From Rhabdobacter roseus (GTDB lineage: Bacteria > Bacteroidota > Bacteroidia > Cytophagales > Spirosomataceae), in assembly GCF_014202275.1 (NCBI RefSeq), contig NZ_JACHGF010000002.1:1125295-1189294 (forward strand): a DNA stretch of 64,000 nucleotides, given 5' to 3'. The notes under the pieces were generated by a model, which saw nothing but the letters and a program-made list of their open reading frames with translations, was not told where the DNA came from and made no database searches. This document shows positions 8,856-18,860 of the stretch, piece by piece; position 1 is the first letter of the stretch; every line of letters begins with the position of its first letter. A program made the translations under genes and the position numbers.

Positions 8856-9284
8856 ATGTATCCCCCCCAATTAGTAGCACCCATGAAGGCCGACCTGACC
8901 AGTGTGGGATTTCAGGAGTTGCTAACCGCCGACGAAGTGGATAGCTTTTTCAAAGATGCACAGGGCTCTACCCTGGTGGTCATCAATTCCGTCTGTGGCT
9001 GTGCGGCGGGTGCGTGCCGTCCGGGTGTCAAAGCGGCCCTGGCTCGTAGCGAAGCCAAACCCGACAACCTGGTTACGGTTTTTGCCGGGGTAGATCACGA
9101 AGCCGTCGCCAAAATGCGCGAGTATACGCTTCCCTATCCGCCGTCGTCGCCCGCCATTGCTATTTTCCGGGATGACGAACTGGTCCATTTCATCGAGCGC
9201 CACCACATCGAAGGCCGCTCGGCCGAAATGATCGCCCAGCACCTCCTGATGGCTTTTGAAGAATTCTGCGGCGAGAAAGCCTGA
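8856..9284 (+). CDS. BrxA/BrxB-family bacilliredoxin (YphP/YqiW)
   Basis: 142 residues. MYPPQLVAPMKADLTSVGF is the family start, and the active-site CGC motif (Cys47-Gly-Cys49, SVCGCAAG) distinguishes bacilliredoxins from CxxC thioredoxins. The fold ends with a cis-Pro region (YPPSSPAIA). Bacilliredoxins remove bacillithiol from mixed disulfides on proteins. As the last gene of a suf operon it may protect or reduce the sulfur-carrying cysteines of SufS or SufE, or free bacillithiolated Fe-S proteins (inference). A strong terminator follows 43 bases after the stop. Confidence 0.9.
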   Translation: MYPPQLVAPMKADLTSVGFQELLTADEVDSFFKDAQGSTLVVINSVCGCAAGACRPGVKAALARSEAKPDNLVTVFAGVDHEAVAKMREYTLPYPPSSPAIAIFRDDELVHFIERHHIEGRSAEMIAQHLLMAFEEFCGEKA

Positions 9285-9326
9285 GGATGATTTGATTTTC
9301 GGGAAAAGTACCTAAAAGTACCCCAA

Positions 9327-9366
9327 GGCCTTGCCGACTCAAGCTGTCCGGCGAGGCTTTTTTTGT
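9327..9366 (+). terminator. Rho-independent terminator of the suf operon
   Basis: GCCTTGCCG pairs with CGGCGAGGC (one wobble pair) across an 11-base loop and is followed by seven T. Two AAAAGTACC repeats lie just before the stem. Confidence 0.85.
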
Positions 9367-9417
9367 AAACTATCCTGCCTAAATTAACGTTGTTATTTCT
9401 GATTATCTCAGGTACTT

Positions 9418-10521
9418 ATGCGCGGACACCGTTTTTTCAAATACATTCCCCAAGAGCAGGGAGGCAACAGTAAGTTCGATCAGCTGTTTTCCATTTTCCA
9501 GCAGCTGCTGCTCATGACTTCTGGCGACGTGTCGCAGGCAATGTCGTGGCTCAGCGAGCTCGATCGGCAGTATAATCTTACCAGCGACCAGTACGGTATC
9601 GGCGACTTCTTCGAAGACATGAAGAAGAAGGGGTACCTGACCGAAGAAAACGAAGAGGGCCGCGTGGTCATGACGCCCAAAAGCGAGCAGAGTATTCGCC
9701 GGAGCGCCCTGGAGGAGATCTTCGGGAAGCTGAAACGCTCCAAGTCCGGCGGGAACCACCACTCGCCCCACCTCGGTGCCGGTGATGAGCTCAGCAGCGA
9801 CGTGCGGGCCTACCAGTTTGGCGACACGCTGGAACAAATCTCCATGACCGAGTCCATCAAGAACGCCCAGGTCAATCACGGCATCGGTGATTTTCAGTTA
9901 ATGGAAAATGACCTGGAGGTGGTCGAAAAAGAGCAGAAGATCACCACGGCCACCGTGGTGATGATCGACATCAGCCACTCCATGATTCTGTACGGCGAGG
10001 ACCGCATTACACCCGCCAAAAAAGTAGCGCTGGCCCTCGCGGAGTTGATTCGTACCAAGTACCCAAAGGATTCTCTGGATATTATTGTCTTTGGCAACGA
10101 CGCCTGGCAGATCCAGCTAAAAGACCTCCCCTACCTGGAGGTAGGCCCCTACCATACCAACACCGTGGCGGGCCTGGAGCTGGCGATGGACCTGCTGCGG
10201 CGGCGCAAAAACCGCAACAAGCAGATTTTCATGATTACCGACGGCAAGCCTACCTGCCTGAAAGAAGGGATACGGTACTACAAGAATAGCTTCGGGCTGG
10301 ACCGCAAGATCATTAGCAAAACCCTCACGCTGGCCGCCCAGTGCCGCCGTTTGGACATCCCCGTCACTACCTTCATGATTGCCACGGATCCTTATTTGAA
10401 GCAATTCGTACAGAACTTCACGCAGGTAAACAACGGCCGGGCCTACTACAGCAATTTACAGGGACTAGGAGGCTTTGTGCTGGAAGACTTTCAGCGCAAC
10501 CGCCGCAAAAACATCCGGTGA
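9418..10521 (+). CDS. VWA-domain protein, probable partner of a MoxR-type ATPase
   Basis: 367 residues, cytoplasmic, no signal peptide. A helical N-terminal half is followed by a von Willebrand A domain: the metal-site DxSxS is D184-I-S-H-S188 ([10 protein letters not shown]), and FMITDGKPT supplies the distal Asp (D275). This layout is that of the VWA subunits that work with MoxR/BchI-like AAA ATPases in metal insertion or protein maturation. A matching AAA protein is encoded at 25729-27273, not next door. It begins 51 bases after the suf terminator with its own leader and ends before a bidirectional terminator. Function beyond a chaperone-like role is unknown. Confidence 0.82.
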   Translation: MRGHRFFKYIPQEQGGNSKFDQLFSIFQQLLLMTSGDVSQAMSWLSELDRQYNLTSDQYGIGDFFEDMKKKGYLTEENEEGRVVMTPKSEQSIRRSALEEIFGKLKRSKSGGNHHSPHLGAGDELSSDVRAYQFGDTLEQISMTESIKNAQVNHGIGDFQLMENDLEVVEKEQKITTATVVMIDISHSMILYGEDRITPAKKVALALAELIRTKYPKDSLDIIVFGNDAWQIQLKDLPYLEVGPYHTNTVAGLELAMDLLRRRKNRNKQIFMITDGKPTCLKEGIRYYKNSFGLDRKIISKTLTLAAQCRRLDIPVTTFMIATDPYLKQFVQNFTQVNNGRAYYSNLQGLGGFVLEDFQRNRRKNIR

Positions 10522-10544
10522 TTTTTGAGCGACCAGATACCATA

Positions 10545-10580
10545 CAAACGCCCCGACTTCACCAGCCGGGGCGTTTGTTT
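10545..10580. terminator. Bidirectional terminator between convergent VWA and LysM genes
   Basis: Perfect 11-bp stem CAAACGCCCCG / CGGGGCGTTTG with an 11-base loop, T-rich on the plus side. It serves both the VWA gene (+) and the LysM gene (-, ending at 10614). Confidence 0.85.
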
Positions 10581-10613
10581 TAAGGTATGAAAGTACCTCA
10601 GGAAGGTACCTGC

Positions 10614-11090
10614 CTAGTTCGTCACCAAATTCGGGATTCGAAGCACCTGGCCGGGGTAAATCTTATCGGGGTCCGAGAGCATGGGTTTGTTGGCTTCAAA
10701 AATGGTGGGGTACTTCATCATGTCTCCGTAGTATTCTTTGGCAATTTTTGAGAGAGTATCACCCTTCTCCACCGTATGGTACCTGGCCTCCGGCTTCGTT
10801 TCCCGGACCTTCATGCGGTTATCAACCACGGCTACGCCATCCACGTTACCTACGGCCAGCGTAATTTTCTCGGAGTCTTCCTGCTTTTCTACCTCCCCTT
10901 CCAGCACCACGGTATCTCCCGACGTTTTCACCGTAAGGTTATGGTAAGGCAGGCCGAGCTTCTTCACGTGGTTGAGCAGCACGCTCGCGCGTAAGGGCTC
11001 CGCTTCGGCTGCTTTTTCGGGGGTAGCGGCGGGTTGGTCTTTGGTCAATATTTTTTCACCGGCTCCTTTAAGAAATGAAAACAATCCCAT
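10614..11090 (-). CDS. BON-LysM protein (Kbp/YgaU-like)
   Basis: 158 residues. A short N-terminal stretch (MGLFSFLKGAGEKIL) is followed by a BON domain (about 35-97) and a LysM domain (about 105-154, YHTVEKGDTLSKIAKEYYG ... IYPGQVLRIP). The same order and length occur in E. coli Kbp/YgaU, a cytoplasmic potassium-binding protein. No signal peptide is visible, which argues against a cell-wall role for this LysM. A 292-base spacer to the next gene (11091-11382) shows no further feature apart from AT-rich sequence. Confidence 0.85.
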   Translation of the reverse strand: MGLFSFLKGAGEKILTKDQPAATPEKAAEAEPLRASVLLNHVKKLGLPYHNLTVKTSGDTVVLEGEVEKQEDSEKITLAVGNVDGVAVVDNRMKVRETKPEARYHTVEKGDTLSKIAKEYYGDMMKYPTIFEANKPMLSDPDKIYPGQVLRIPNLVTN

Positions 11091-11382
11091 CTTGTAGTTT
11101 GGTTTAAGTTCGTTTTTGATTGAGCAATCGCTATACGTTTATAACAATAGAACTTCTTAATAGGTTATAATACTGTGCCAACGGTAGGCTTTTGAAAGTA
11201 GTAGCTACTTTTTGAAGTCCTTAACCACCGACCGGTCACCCTGACATTGGTCAGTAAGGTACCTCCAAGGAATGCTTTTCGTCATGTTTGGGCTCTGAAC
11301 GTTGCTATCCGTTCAATCTCTGCCTATACTAGCTCCCGCTTAGGAACATCCTACAAATACCACTCACAATTCTGTTAATGCC

Positions 11383-12378
11383 ATGCAAGTAGCTTTTTTT
11401 AGTACCAAGTCGTACGACCGCACTTTTTTTGATCGCTTCAACAACGGGCATTCATTCACGTACTTTGAGAACAAACTCGACCATCGTTCCGTGGCCCTGG
11501 CCTCAGATCACGACGCCGTCTGCGTTTTTGTAAACGATGTCCTGGATCAACCCATCCTGGAAGCGCTGGCCAAAAGCGGCATCCGGCTCATTGCCCTGCG
11601 CTGTGCGGGCTACAACAACGTAGACCTGGACGCCGCCAAGCGGCTCGGAATCGGGGTAGTACGGGTACCGGCCTACTCGCCCCACGCGGTAGCCGAGCAC
11701 GCCGTGGCCCTCATCCTGACCCTGAACCGCAAAACCCACAAAGCCTACAACCGGGTACGGGAGGGGAATTTCTCGCTGGAGCGCCTGGAAGGTTTCGATC
11801 TGTACGGAAAAACCGTAGGTGTAGTAGGTACCGGGAAAATCGGGGAAGTATTTGCTGGCATTCTGCAGGGATTTGGCTGCCGGGTCCTGGCGTATGATCC
11901 GTACCCGAACGCGGCTTTGGAAAGCCGGGGGATTGCCTACGTGGAAAAAGATACGCTTTTGGCGCAGTCGGACATTCTCTCGCTTCACTGCCCGCTCACG
12001 CCCGAAACCCACCATTTCATTGACGAAGCAGCGCTCCAAAAGCTTAAGCCGGGTATGATGCTCATCAATACCAGCCGGGGTGCCCTCATTGACACGCACG
12101 CCGTGGTGAAGGCACTAAAAGACCAGCGCGTAGGGTACCTGGGCATCGACGTCTACGAGCAGGAAGCCGATTTTTTCTTTCAGGACCTATCCGACTCCAT
12201 CATCCACGACGATTTGCTGATGCGCCTGCTCACTTTCCCGAACGTGCTCATTACCTCGCACCAGGGATTTTTCACCGAAGAAGCGCTTACCCAAATTGCC
12301 CAGATCACCCTGGCCAACCTCTCGGCCTGTGAGCAAGGCAAGTACCTGGACGAAAATACCATCGTGAAGCCCGCCTGA
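11383..12378 (+). CDS. ldhA: D-lactate dehydrogenase (2-hydroxyacid dehydrogenase family)
   Basis: 331 residues, standard length. N-terminal MQVAFFSTKSYDRTFFD is typical of fermentative D-LDH. The Rossmann loop GVVGTGKIG lies around 145-153, the substrate Arg in NTSRGALID (Arg232), an acidic residue in LGIDVYEQEA, and the catalytic His in TSHQGFFTEEAL (His293). Reaction: pyruvate plus NADH to D-lactate. It is a monocistronic gene followed by a terminator hairpin. Confidence 0.93.
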   Translation: MQVAFFSTKSYDRTFFDRFNNGHSFTYFENKLDHRSVALASDHDAVCVFVNDVLDQPILEALAKSGIRLIALRCAGYNNVDLDAAKRLGIGVVRVPAYSPHAVAEHAVALILTLNRKTHKAYNRVREGNFSLERLEGFDLYGKTVGVVGTGKIGEVFAGILQGFGCRVLAYDPYPNAALESRGIAYVEKDTLLAQSDILSLHCPLTPETHHFIDEAALQKLKPGMMLINTSRGALIDTHAVVKALKDQRVGYLGIDVYEQEADFFFQDLSDSIIHDDLLMRLLTFPNVLITSHQGFFTEEALTQIAQITLANLSACEQGKYLDENTIVKPA

Positions 12379-12394
12379 GGGCATGGCGTTCATG

Positions 12395-12433
12395 CAAAAG
12401 GTGCTTGCTAAGGTACCTTTTGGTACTTTTTTT
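12395..12433 (+). terminator. Terminator after ldhA, built around an AGGTACCT motif
   Basis: CAAAAGGTGCTT pairs with AAGGTACCTTTTG (one bulge or mismatch) with a very short loop, then GGTAC and seven T. The right arm is a palindromic RGTACY motif. Confidence 0.7.
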
Positions 12434-12546
12434 ATTAAAATGCGTTAATTATCCTTTCAAGATGGTTAATCCCGCCACCTGATTGACTTTATAAGGGTAA
12501 GGAGGCCCGTTTTGGTTTCCGAAAGCCTACCCTGATCCACAAACGC

Positions 12547-13299
12547 ATGAGCCAGCCACAACCCGAAACGGTACCTAGCGAAACGACCCCTTCCCACTAC
12601 ACCCACGGCGACCGAATCCTGGTAGCCATCGACTGCATCGTCTTTGGCTACGACGAAGAAATTGGATTGCAGCTCCTGCTCGTCAAAAGGCACATCGAGC
12701 CCGAGAAGGGAAAATGGGCGCTGATGGGCGGGCTACTGAAGCTACACGAAAACTTAGACCAGGCCGCGCAGCGAATTTTGCACCGGCTCACGGGCATGCA
12801 CGACGTGTACTTAGAAGAGCTGAAGGTTTATAGCAACACCCAGCGTGACCCCGTGGAGCGTACCATCTCGGTGACGTACTTTGCCCTCATCAACATCCAT
12901 AACTACCAGCACCAAATCACCGACGACTACGAAGCGCACTGGTTTCCGGTGTCGGATATCCCCGAGCTGATTTTCGACCATACCCAAATGGTGCAGCAGG
13001 CCAAGGAACGCCTGCGGTACAAAGCGGCGCTGCATCCCATTGGCTTCGAGCTACTTCCGGAACGGTTTACGCTTACCCAGCTCCGCAATCTGTACGACGC
13101 CATCTACGAAACCGAGCTCGACAAGGGTAACTTCCGGCGCATGATCCTGGCTACGGATCTGCTGATCCGCCTGAAAGAAAAGGACAAGGCAAACTCGAAA
13201 AAAGGGGCCTACTTCTACCAACTCAACGAGGAAAAGTACCGGGAAAATCTGACCCATTTTTTGAGCCTGCCCGCAGGTTATAAAAATTTTAATAAGTAG
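12547..13299 (+). CDS. Nudix-type transcriptional regulator (NrtR/AraR-like) with degenerate Nudix box
   Basis: 250 residues. The N-terminal 160 residues have a Nudix fold (ILVAIDCIVFGYDEEIGLQLLLVKR), and the C-terminal 90 residues a winged-helix domain (FTLTQLRNLYDAIYETELDKGNFRR) like NrtR and the Bacteroides AraR regulator. In the Nudix box at residues 61-84 the first Glu and the Arg are kept, but the catalytic REUxEExGU has become RILHRLTGM, so both metal-binding glutamates are lost. It is therefore more likely a ligand-sensing repressor than a hydrolase. It stands alone between ldhA and glpD; regulation of glpD or another sugar pathway is possible but unproven. Confidence 0.83.
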   Translation: MSQPQPETVPSETTPSHYTHGDRILVAIDCIVFGYDEEIGLQLLLVKRHIEPEKGKWALMGGLLKLHENLDQAAQRILHRLTGMHDVYLEELKVYSNTQRDPVERTISVTYFALINIHNYQHQITDDYEAHWFPVSDIPELIFDHTQMVQQAKERLRYKAALHPIGFELLPERFTLTQLRNLYDAIYETELDKGNFRRMILATDLLIRLKEKDKANSKKGAYFYQLNEEKYRENLTHFLSLPAGYKNFNK

Positions 13300-13421
13300 G
13301 TACTCGGCAACCCTTCTGCCCGGGTATTCCTATGTAAAGGAGGCTACAGGTACCTTTCCCTCGCTTCGCAAATTTTGGTAGCGTAAGTACTTTAATGCTT
13401 TCATTAGCGGCCAAAAGCTGG

Positions 13422-13429
13422 TAGTTTTG
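13422..13429 (+). promoter_or_regulatory. Promoter -7 element of glpD (TAnnTTTG)
   Basis: TAGTTTTG fits TAnnTTTG and lies 22 bases before the glpD ATG, giving an mRNA leader of only about 15 bases. An AGTACT motif lies 30 bases upstream. No -33 TTG is evident. Confidence 0.6.
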
Positions 13430-13450
13430 CATGGCCCTACCCCCTTCCGC

Positions 13451-15085
13451 ATGAACCGCTCCCCCAATTTACGACGCTTACAAGAGGAAACCTTTGACAT
13501 TTGTATTATTGGAGCCGGGGCCAGCGGGGCTGGCTGTGCGCTCGACGCCGCCCTGCGGGGCTACCGGGTAGCCCTAATTGATAAAAAAGATTTCGCCTCC
13601 GAAACATCTTCCCGCTCTACCAAGCTTATTCACGGCGGCGTAAGGTACCTGGATCAGGCCTTCAAAAACCTGGATTTTGCCCAACTCACGCAGGTACGGC
13701 ACGGTTTGCAGGAGCGGCATATTGTGTTGAAAAACGCGCCTCACCTGGCCCGTCCGCTGGCCTTGCTCACCCCGGTTGGCTCCTGGCTGGAGGGCTTGTA
13801 CTTCAGCATCGGCCTGCGGCTGTACGACTGGTTTGCGCAGCAGGATTCGCTTCCCGTCAGTCGGTGGCTCAACAAAAAAGAGGTACTTCGCCGAATGCCT
13901 ACCCTCAACCCAAGTACCCTCCACAGCGCCGTGCTCTACCACGACGGACAGCTCGACGACGCCCGCTACTGCCTGGCGCTGGTGCAGTCGGCGGCGGAGG
14001 CGGGCGTAGCTGTGGCCAACTACCTCTCGGTCTGCGCTTTTGAGAAAGATTCGTCGGGCAAACTACAAGCCGCCCTGGTGGAAGATCAGCTCGGTGCGGG
14101 TACCTTCCCCCTGCGGGCGCGCCTGTTCATCAATTGCACGGGTCCTTATTCAGACTTTATTAGACTTCAAGCCAACCCGCAGCTTCCACCGCGGATTCGC
14201 CCCAGCAAGGGGGTACACGTGGTGCTGCCCCGAGAGGTACTTGGCAGCCAGGACGCCATGCTGATTCCGAAAACGAGCGACGGGCGCGTGGTGTTCGCCA
14301 TTCCGTTTGAGGGGGAACTGCTGCTCGGCACTACGGATACGGAGTATACCCAGCTCGAAAAGGAGCCGGTGCTGGAGAAAAAAGAGGTGGATTTTTTGCT
14401 AAGTACTTTGCAACCTTTTTTAGCCCAAAAACTGGATCCCAGGCAGGTGAAGGCGGGCTTTGGCGGTTTACGCCCTTTGCTGGCGGCCGATCCCCGCAAG
14501 GCTACCAAGCGCCTCACCCGCGACCACGAGGTAGAACACGACGAAGTTTCCGGCCTGCTGAGCCTGCTGGGCGGCAAGTGGACCACCTACCGCCTCATGG
14601 CCAAGGATACCCTCGACGCCGCCGACCAGCTCCTGGGCCACCCCCACCCCTGCCGCACCGCCGACCATACCCTGGCCGGAGGCGAAGGGTACTCGTACGA
14701 CCATTGGCAAACCCTCCAAAGTACCTACCAGCTCCCGCCCGACGTGTGCCAACACCTGGTTCTCAAGTACGGCTCTCGGGCCGAGCGAGTGGCCGGGCTC
14801 ACCGTAGCCAACCCGGTACTGGCCGAGCGGCTGGTGCCCAGGTACCCTTACCTCAAAGCGGAGGTACTTTACGCTACCCAGCACGAAATGGCCGTCGTGC
14901 CCCGCGACGTGCTGGCCCGCCGCCTCCGGCTGGAGATCACCGACTGGCAAGCCACGCTGCACTGCCTACCCACGGTCGTAGCGCTCATGGCGCAGGTACT
15001 TGGCTGGGAAGAAAGTACCCAACAGCAGCACATCGAAGCTTATCAAAAAGAGTTGAATTTTTTTAGGACGGAAGCGGAGGGTTAG
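13451..15085 (+). CDS. glpD: FAD-dependent glycerol-3-phosphate dehydrogenase
   Basis: 544 residues. The FAD-binding DICIIGAGASGAG lies at the N-terminus, followed by the family signature SSRSTKLIHGGVRYL around residue 60, LLGTTDTEY and FGGLRPLL in the middle, and a C-terminal helical domain. Reaction: sn-glycerol 3-phosphate to dihydroxyacetone phosphate with electrons going to the quinone pool at the membrane. The start at 13451 is used, not the in-frame TTG at 13427, because the promoter element overlaps the latter. No glpK or glpF nearby. This stretch has the densest RGTACY content that I counted (16 hexamers in 13300-15100), giving many EVL, KYL and ST peptides. Confidence 0.93.
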   Translation: MNRSPNLRRLQEETFDICIIGAGASGAGCALDAALRGYRVALIDKKDFASETSSRSTKLIHGGVRYLDQAFKNLDFAQLTQVRHGLQERHIVLKNAPHLARPLALLTPVGSWLEGLYFSIGLRLYDWFAQQDSLPVSRWLNKKEVLRRMPTLNPSTLHSAVLYHDGQLDDARYCLALVQSAAEAGVAVANYLSVCAFEKDSSGKLQAALVEDQLGAGTFPLRARLFINCTGPYSDFIRLQANPQLPPRIRPSKGVHVVLPREVLGSQDAMLIPKTSDGRVVFAIPFEGELLLGTTDTEYTQLEKEPVLEKKEVDFLLSTLQPFLAQKLDPRQVKAGFGGLRPLLAADPRKATKRLTRDHEVEHDEVSGLLSLLGGKWTTYRLMAKDTLDAADQLLGHPHPCRTADHTLAGGEGYSYDHWQTLQSTYQLPPDVCQHLVLKYGSRAERVAGLTVANPVLAERLVPRYPYLKAEVLYATQHEMAVVPRDVLARRLRLEITDWQATLHCLPTVVALMAQVLGWEESTQQQHIEAYQKELNFFRTEAEG

Positions 15086-15104
15086 CTACAAAAAAGTCAA
15101 CCCC

Positions 15105-15179
15105 AATTTGTAATCGAGTGCTGGCTCTAACTCGCGTTTAAAACGCTACATGACAGCGTCCTGATTACAAATCAGGACG
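15105..15179. repeat. REP-like palindromic element downstream of glpD
   Basis: A perfect 10-bp inverted repeat CGTCCTGATT / AATCAGGACG with a 3-base loop occupies 15157-15179. A second copy of its core lies inverted at 15105-15115 (ATTTGTAATC against GATTACAAAT), so the whole stretch can fold into a larger structure. It sits between the convergent glpD and methylmalonyl-CoA mutase genes. It has no T-tract, so it is not a plain terminator. It looks like a repetitive extragenic palindrome; relatives elsewhere in the genome cannot be checked here. Confidence 0.6.
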
Positions 15180-15243
15180 AGCGGCAAATCAGGGAGAGCG
15201 TCATTCTAAAATAACATAAATTCCATTTCCCAGCCAAAGGTAC

Positions 15244-17391
15244 CTACTCCGCCATCAGTTCCTGGAGAATTTTTTGGGCGGCCACCGAAATGATGGTACC
15301 GGGGCCGAAGATACCCTTCACGCCCGCTTCGTACAGGTAGGGGTAGTCCTGGGCGGGAATGACGCCCCCCGCAATGACCATTATATCCTCCCGGCCCAGC
15401 TTTTTCAGCTCCTCGATGAGCTGCGGTACCAAGGTTTTGTGCCCGGCGGCCAGGCTGGAGGCACCTACCACGTGCACGTCGTTCTCGGCGGCCTGACGGG
15501 CTACCTCCTCGGGCGTCTGGAAAAGCGGACCGACGTCTACGTCGAACCCCAGGTCCGCAAAGCTCGTGGCGATTACCTTAGCGCCCCGGTCGTGGCCATC
15601 CTGGCCCATCTTGGCCACCATGATCCGCGGACGGCGACCTTCCAGCTCCGCAAACTGATCGGCCATGGCTTGGGCCTGCCGGAAGTTCTCGTCATCGGAC
15701 ACTTCGGCTTTATAAATTCCTGAAATAGATCGTATCACGGCTTTGTAGCGTCCAAATATTTTTTCCATCGCATCCGAAATTTCCCCCAGGGTAGCACGCT
15801 CACGGGCAGCCTCTACGGCCAGGGCCAGGAGGTTGCTGGGCATGTCGGTACCGCCAGCCTGGGTGCAAGCTTCGGTAAGGCGAGCTAGCGTGGCCTGCAC
15901 GCGCTCCGTATTGCGCCCGGCTTTTACTTCCTCCAGGCGCTTGATCTGCGCCAACCGCACGGCCTGGTTGTCGATGTCCCGAATCTCGATGGTTTCGGGC
16001 TCGTCGGTCCGGTACTTGTTTACGCCCACGATCACGTCCTTGCCCGAGTCGATGCGCGCCTGCTTGCGGGCGGCGGCCTCTTCGATCCGCATCTTGGGCA
16101 GGCCCGTTTCGATGGCCTTCGTCATGCCGCCCAGCTGCTCTACCTCCTCGATTAGCGCCCAGGCTTTCTGCACCAGCTCGTGGGTAAGGTACTCTACATA
16201 GTACGAGCCGCCCCAGGGGTCCACGGCCCGGACGATGTCGGTTTCGTGCTGCAGGAAAAGCTGGGTATTGCGGGCAATACGGGCCGAAAAGTCAGTAGGC
16301 AGGGCAATGGCTTCGTCGAGCGAGTTGGTGTGCAGCGACTGCGTGTGGCCCAGCACGGCGGCCATCGCCTCCACGCAAGTACGGGTCACGTTGTTGTAGG
16401 GGTCTTGCTCGGTGAGACTGTAGCCGCTGGTTTGGCAGTGGGTACGCAGCGCCAGCGACTTGGTACTTTGCGGGTTAAACGACTGCACAATCTTCGCCCA
16501 CAGCAAACGCCCCGCCCGCAGCTTCGCAATTTCCATAAAATGGTTCATCCCAATGCCCCAGAAGAACGAAAGCCGGGGCGCAAAAGCGTCAATGGACATG
16601 CCCGCCTGGAGGCCCGTACGGATGTACTCCAGGCCGTCGGCCAGGGTATAGGCCAGCTCCAGGTGCGCGGGCGCGCCCGCTTCGTGCATGTGGTACCCGC
16701 TGATGCTGATGGAGTTGAACTTGGGCATCATCCGCGACGTGTACGCAAAAATATCGCCCACAATGCGCATGGAGGGCGCGGGCGGGTAGATGTAGGTATT
16801 GCGCACCATGAATTCCTTCAGAATGTCGTTCTGAATGGTACCCGTTAATTTTTCCGGAAGTACCCCCTGCTCCTCGGCAGCTACGATATAAAACGCCAGC
16901 ACCGGAAGCACGGCCCCGTTCATAGTCATCGACACGGACATCTCGTCCAGCGGGATTTGGTCAAAGAGAATTTTCATGTCCTCCACGGAGTCGATGGCCA
17001 CGCCCGCCTTGCCTACATCACCCACCACCCGCGGATGATCCGAATCGTAGCCCCGGTGCGTAGCCAGGTCAAAGGCCACCGAAAGGCCCTTTTGTCCGGC
17101 GGCCAGGTTGCGGCGGTAGAAGGCGTTGGACTCCTCGGCCGTAGAGTACCCGGCGTACTGCCGGATGGTCCAGGGGCGCTGCAGGTACATGGTGGCGTAG
17201 GGCCCGCGCAAAAAGGGCGGTTGGCCGGCCCCAAAGTTCAGGTGCTCGGCGTCCTGGGTATCTTCCGGCGTGTAGCGCGGCTTTACTTTGATTCCCTCCG
17301 CCGTTAGTGCCGGTTTGGGTACCGCGCCGGAAGGTACTTCTGGCGCTTCCGCGAACTGATAAAGGCTTGTATCAAAAAAATTGGGTTTCAT
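15244..17391 (-). CDS. Methylmalonyl-CoA mutase, large (B12-binding) subunit
   Basis: 715 residues, the usual alpha-subunit length. The TIM barrel (residues about 40-560) includes [23 protein letters not shown], and the C-terminal cobalamin domain shows the base-off motif GQDGHDRG, where His at about 600 would ligate cobalt. Reaction: (R)-methylmalonyl-CoA to succinyl-CoA using adenosylcobalamin, linking propionyl-CoA, odd-chain fatty acids and branched amino acids to the TCA cycle. The ATG at 17391 gives [11 protein letters not shown] and is preferred to 17463, which would overlap the partner gene. Starts 19 bases after the small-subunit stop, so it is cotranscribed. No meaB or epimerase gene is in the window. 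Confidence 0.95.
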   Translation of the reverse strand: MKPNFFDTSLYQFAEAPEVPSGAVPKPALTAEGIKVKPRYTPEDTQDAEHLNFGAGQPPFLRGPYATMYLQRPWTIRQYAGYSTAEESNAFYRRNLAAGQKGLSVAFDLATHRGYDSDHPRVVGDVGKAGVAIDSVEDMKILFDQIPLDEMSVSMTMNGAVLPVLAFYIVAAEEQGVLPEKLTGTIQNDILKEFMVRNTYIYPPAPSMRIVGDIFAYTSRMMPKFNSISISGYHMHEAGAPAHLELAYTLADGLEYIRTGLQAGMSIDAFAPRLSFFWGIGMNHFMEIAKLRAGRLLWAKIVQSFNPQSTKSLALRTHCQTSGYSLTEQDPYNNVTRTCVEAMAAVLGHTQSLHTNSLDEAIALPTDFSARIARNTQLFLQHETDIVRAVDPWGGSYYVEYLTHELVQKAWALIEEVEQLGGMTKAIETGLPKMRIEEAAARKQARIDSGKDVIVGVNKYRTDEPETIEIRDIDNQAVRLAQIKRLEEVKAGRNTERVQATLARLTEACTQAGGTDMPSNLLALAVEAARERATLGEISDAMEKIFGRYKAVIRSISGIYKAEVSDDENFRQAQAMADQFAELEGRRPRIMVAKMGQDGHDRGAKVIATSFADLGFDVDVGPLFQTPEEVARQAAENDVHVVGASSLAAGHKTLVPQLIEELKKLGREDIMVIAGGVIPAQDYPYLYEAGVKGIFGPGTIISVAAQKILQELMAE

Positions 17392-17410
17392 AGGTGTACG
17401 GTGCTTACGG

Positions 17411-18808
17411 CTAATCCTGGTTAAGAAGGTAGGTTTCCAGCCGTCGGTCTGGTAATAGATCAAACGGAAGTACCTCGCTACTTGTATTCTTTTCGGAGGA
17501 AGGTACCTGTTGGTAAGTACCCCCCGGCTCTTCGGCCTGATACTTATTGACCCCTACCAGCACCCGTCCCTGGGCATAGGCCGCTTGTTTTTCTTCCCAG
17601 GCTTTTTGGATTTTATCCTGAATAAAATTTTGCTCAAAAGCTTTAATCAAGCCTCCTCGTTCTTCCACGTCCAGAAACAACGCCCAGGCCGCGTCGGCGA
17701 GTTGCAGCGTGAGGGTTTCCAGGTAGTACGAGCCCGCCGCCGGGTCCGCCACAAAGCCCAGGTACCCTTCTTCTTTCAACACCAAAGAAACATTACGCGC
17801 CAACCGCGACGAAAACGCCGTCGGCTCGCCCAGGGTGCTGTCGAAAGGCCGGACGCTCAGCGCGTCGCATCCGCCCACAACGGCACTCATGGCTTCCGAC
17901 GTTGCGCGCAGCAGGTTGTTGGGCGGCAGGGAGGTCGTTTCGTACAGCGTGGACGTACGGGCGTGGACATGCGTACGGCATAGCGCGTCGGGTAGTTGAT
18001 ACGCCCGGCTAATGCGCCGGTAGAGGTACCTTAGCGCCCGCAGCTTCGCGATCTCGGTCAAATAAGAAGTACCTACGGAAATAGAAAAGAACAACCGGTT
18101 TACGGCCAGCAGCGGCGGCACGCCGGCCTCGGTAAGGGCATCGAGGTAGGCAGTAGCAAGTGCCAGCGTGAAGGCCAGCTCCTGCACCGGATCGGCACCG
18201 GCGTTGTGAAACACCTGACTCCCCACGGCGCAGGTCCGGAACTCCCGCATGGCTTTGGTAGCCGTCATGGCTTCACCCACGGAGGCCAGGCACAGCTCGT
18301 ACGAAGTACCCCGCTGCATCCACTGCGCCAGGGGGTCGGCAGCGATGCCGCCTTTGAGGTAGTAAGGCGCGTTGCGCGTCAGTTCGGTTACCAGATCGGC
18401 CGGCAAAATCCCGGACGTTTCAAAAATAATCGGAACGTCCGTAAGCCTGATTTTATGGAGTGTTTTGGGTACTTCAGTTGCCAGCAAGGACGTAGTGCCC
18501 AGGTCGAGCCAGAGCGCATCGGCCCCGCGGTCCAGGGCCTCGAGGAGTTGCCAGTTGGTGTCCGGGCTGGTGGTAAAACGAACCAGGGGTTGGTTGAGCC
18601 AACCGGGCTGGCTTCGCTGCGCGGCCCTCACCTCCCGGGCCCGTGGCTCGTCCAGCTCAGCGGCGGTGTAGTAGGGCTCCAGCGCCGCGCCGCCGCCAAC
18701 TACCTGTTGAAGAGACTCGTACGAAGTACCTTTGAGATCAGTCCGGACTTGTTGCTGCCAGCTTTCTTTGGTCATAGCAGAAAAATCCGGGAACAAACGC
18801 TGCGGCAT
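17411..18808 (-). CDS. Methylmalonyl-CoA mutase, small subunit
   Basis: 465 residues. It is homologous to the barrel of the large subunit, with [23 protein letters not shown] at the N-terminus, [27 protein letters not shown] in the middle and an ending shortly after the barrel. The cobalamin DxHxxG motif is absent, as expected for the structural beta subunit of the heterodimer. The ATG at 18808 retains the conserved LFxDF opening. First gene of a two-gene operon with its own promoter near 18853. Confidence 0.92.
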   Translation of the reverse strand: MPQRLFPDFSAMTKESWQQQVRTDLKGTSYESLQQVVGGGAALEPYYTAAELDEPRAREVRAAQRSQPGWLNQPLVRFTTSPDTNWQLLEALDRGADALWLDLGTTSLLATEVPKTLHKIRLTDVPIIFETSGILPADLVTELTRNAPYYLKGGIAADPLAQWMQRGTSYELCLASVGEAMTATKAMREFRTCAVGSQVFHNAGADPVQELAFTLALATAYLDALTEAGVPPLLAVNRLFFSISVGTSYLTEIAKLRALRYLYRRISRAYQLPDALCRTHVHARTSTLYETTSLPPNNLLRATSEAMSAVVGGCDALSVRPFDSTLGEPTAFSSRLARNVSLVLKEEGYLGFVADPAAGSYYLETLTLQLADAAWALFLDVEERGGLIKAFEQNFIQDKIQKAWEEKQAAYAQGRVLVGVNKYQAEEPGGTYQQVPSSEKNTSSEVLPFDLLPDRRLETYLLNQD

Positions 18809-18852
18809 AGTAGAGTTGATTGAAGTGAATCGAAGCGTGGACGCTTCCCAAA

Positions 18853-18860
18853 CAAAGCTA
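18853..18860 (-). promoter_or_regulatory. Promoter -7 element of the methylmalonyl-CoA mutase operon
   Basis: CAAAGCTA on the plus strand is TAGCTTTG on the minus strand, matching TAnnTTTG, 45 bases before the ATG at 18808. Confidence 0.55.
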
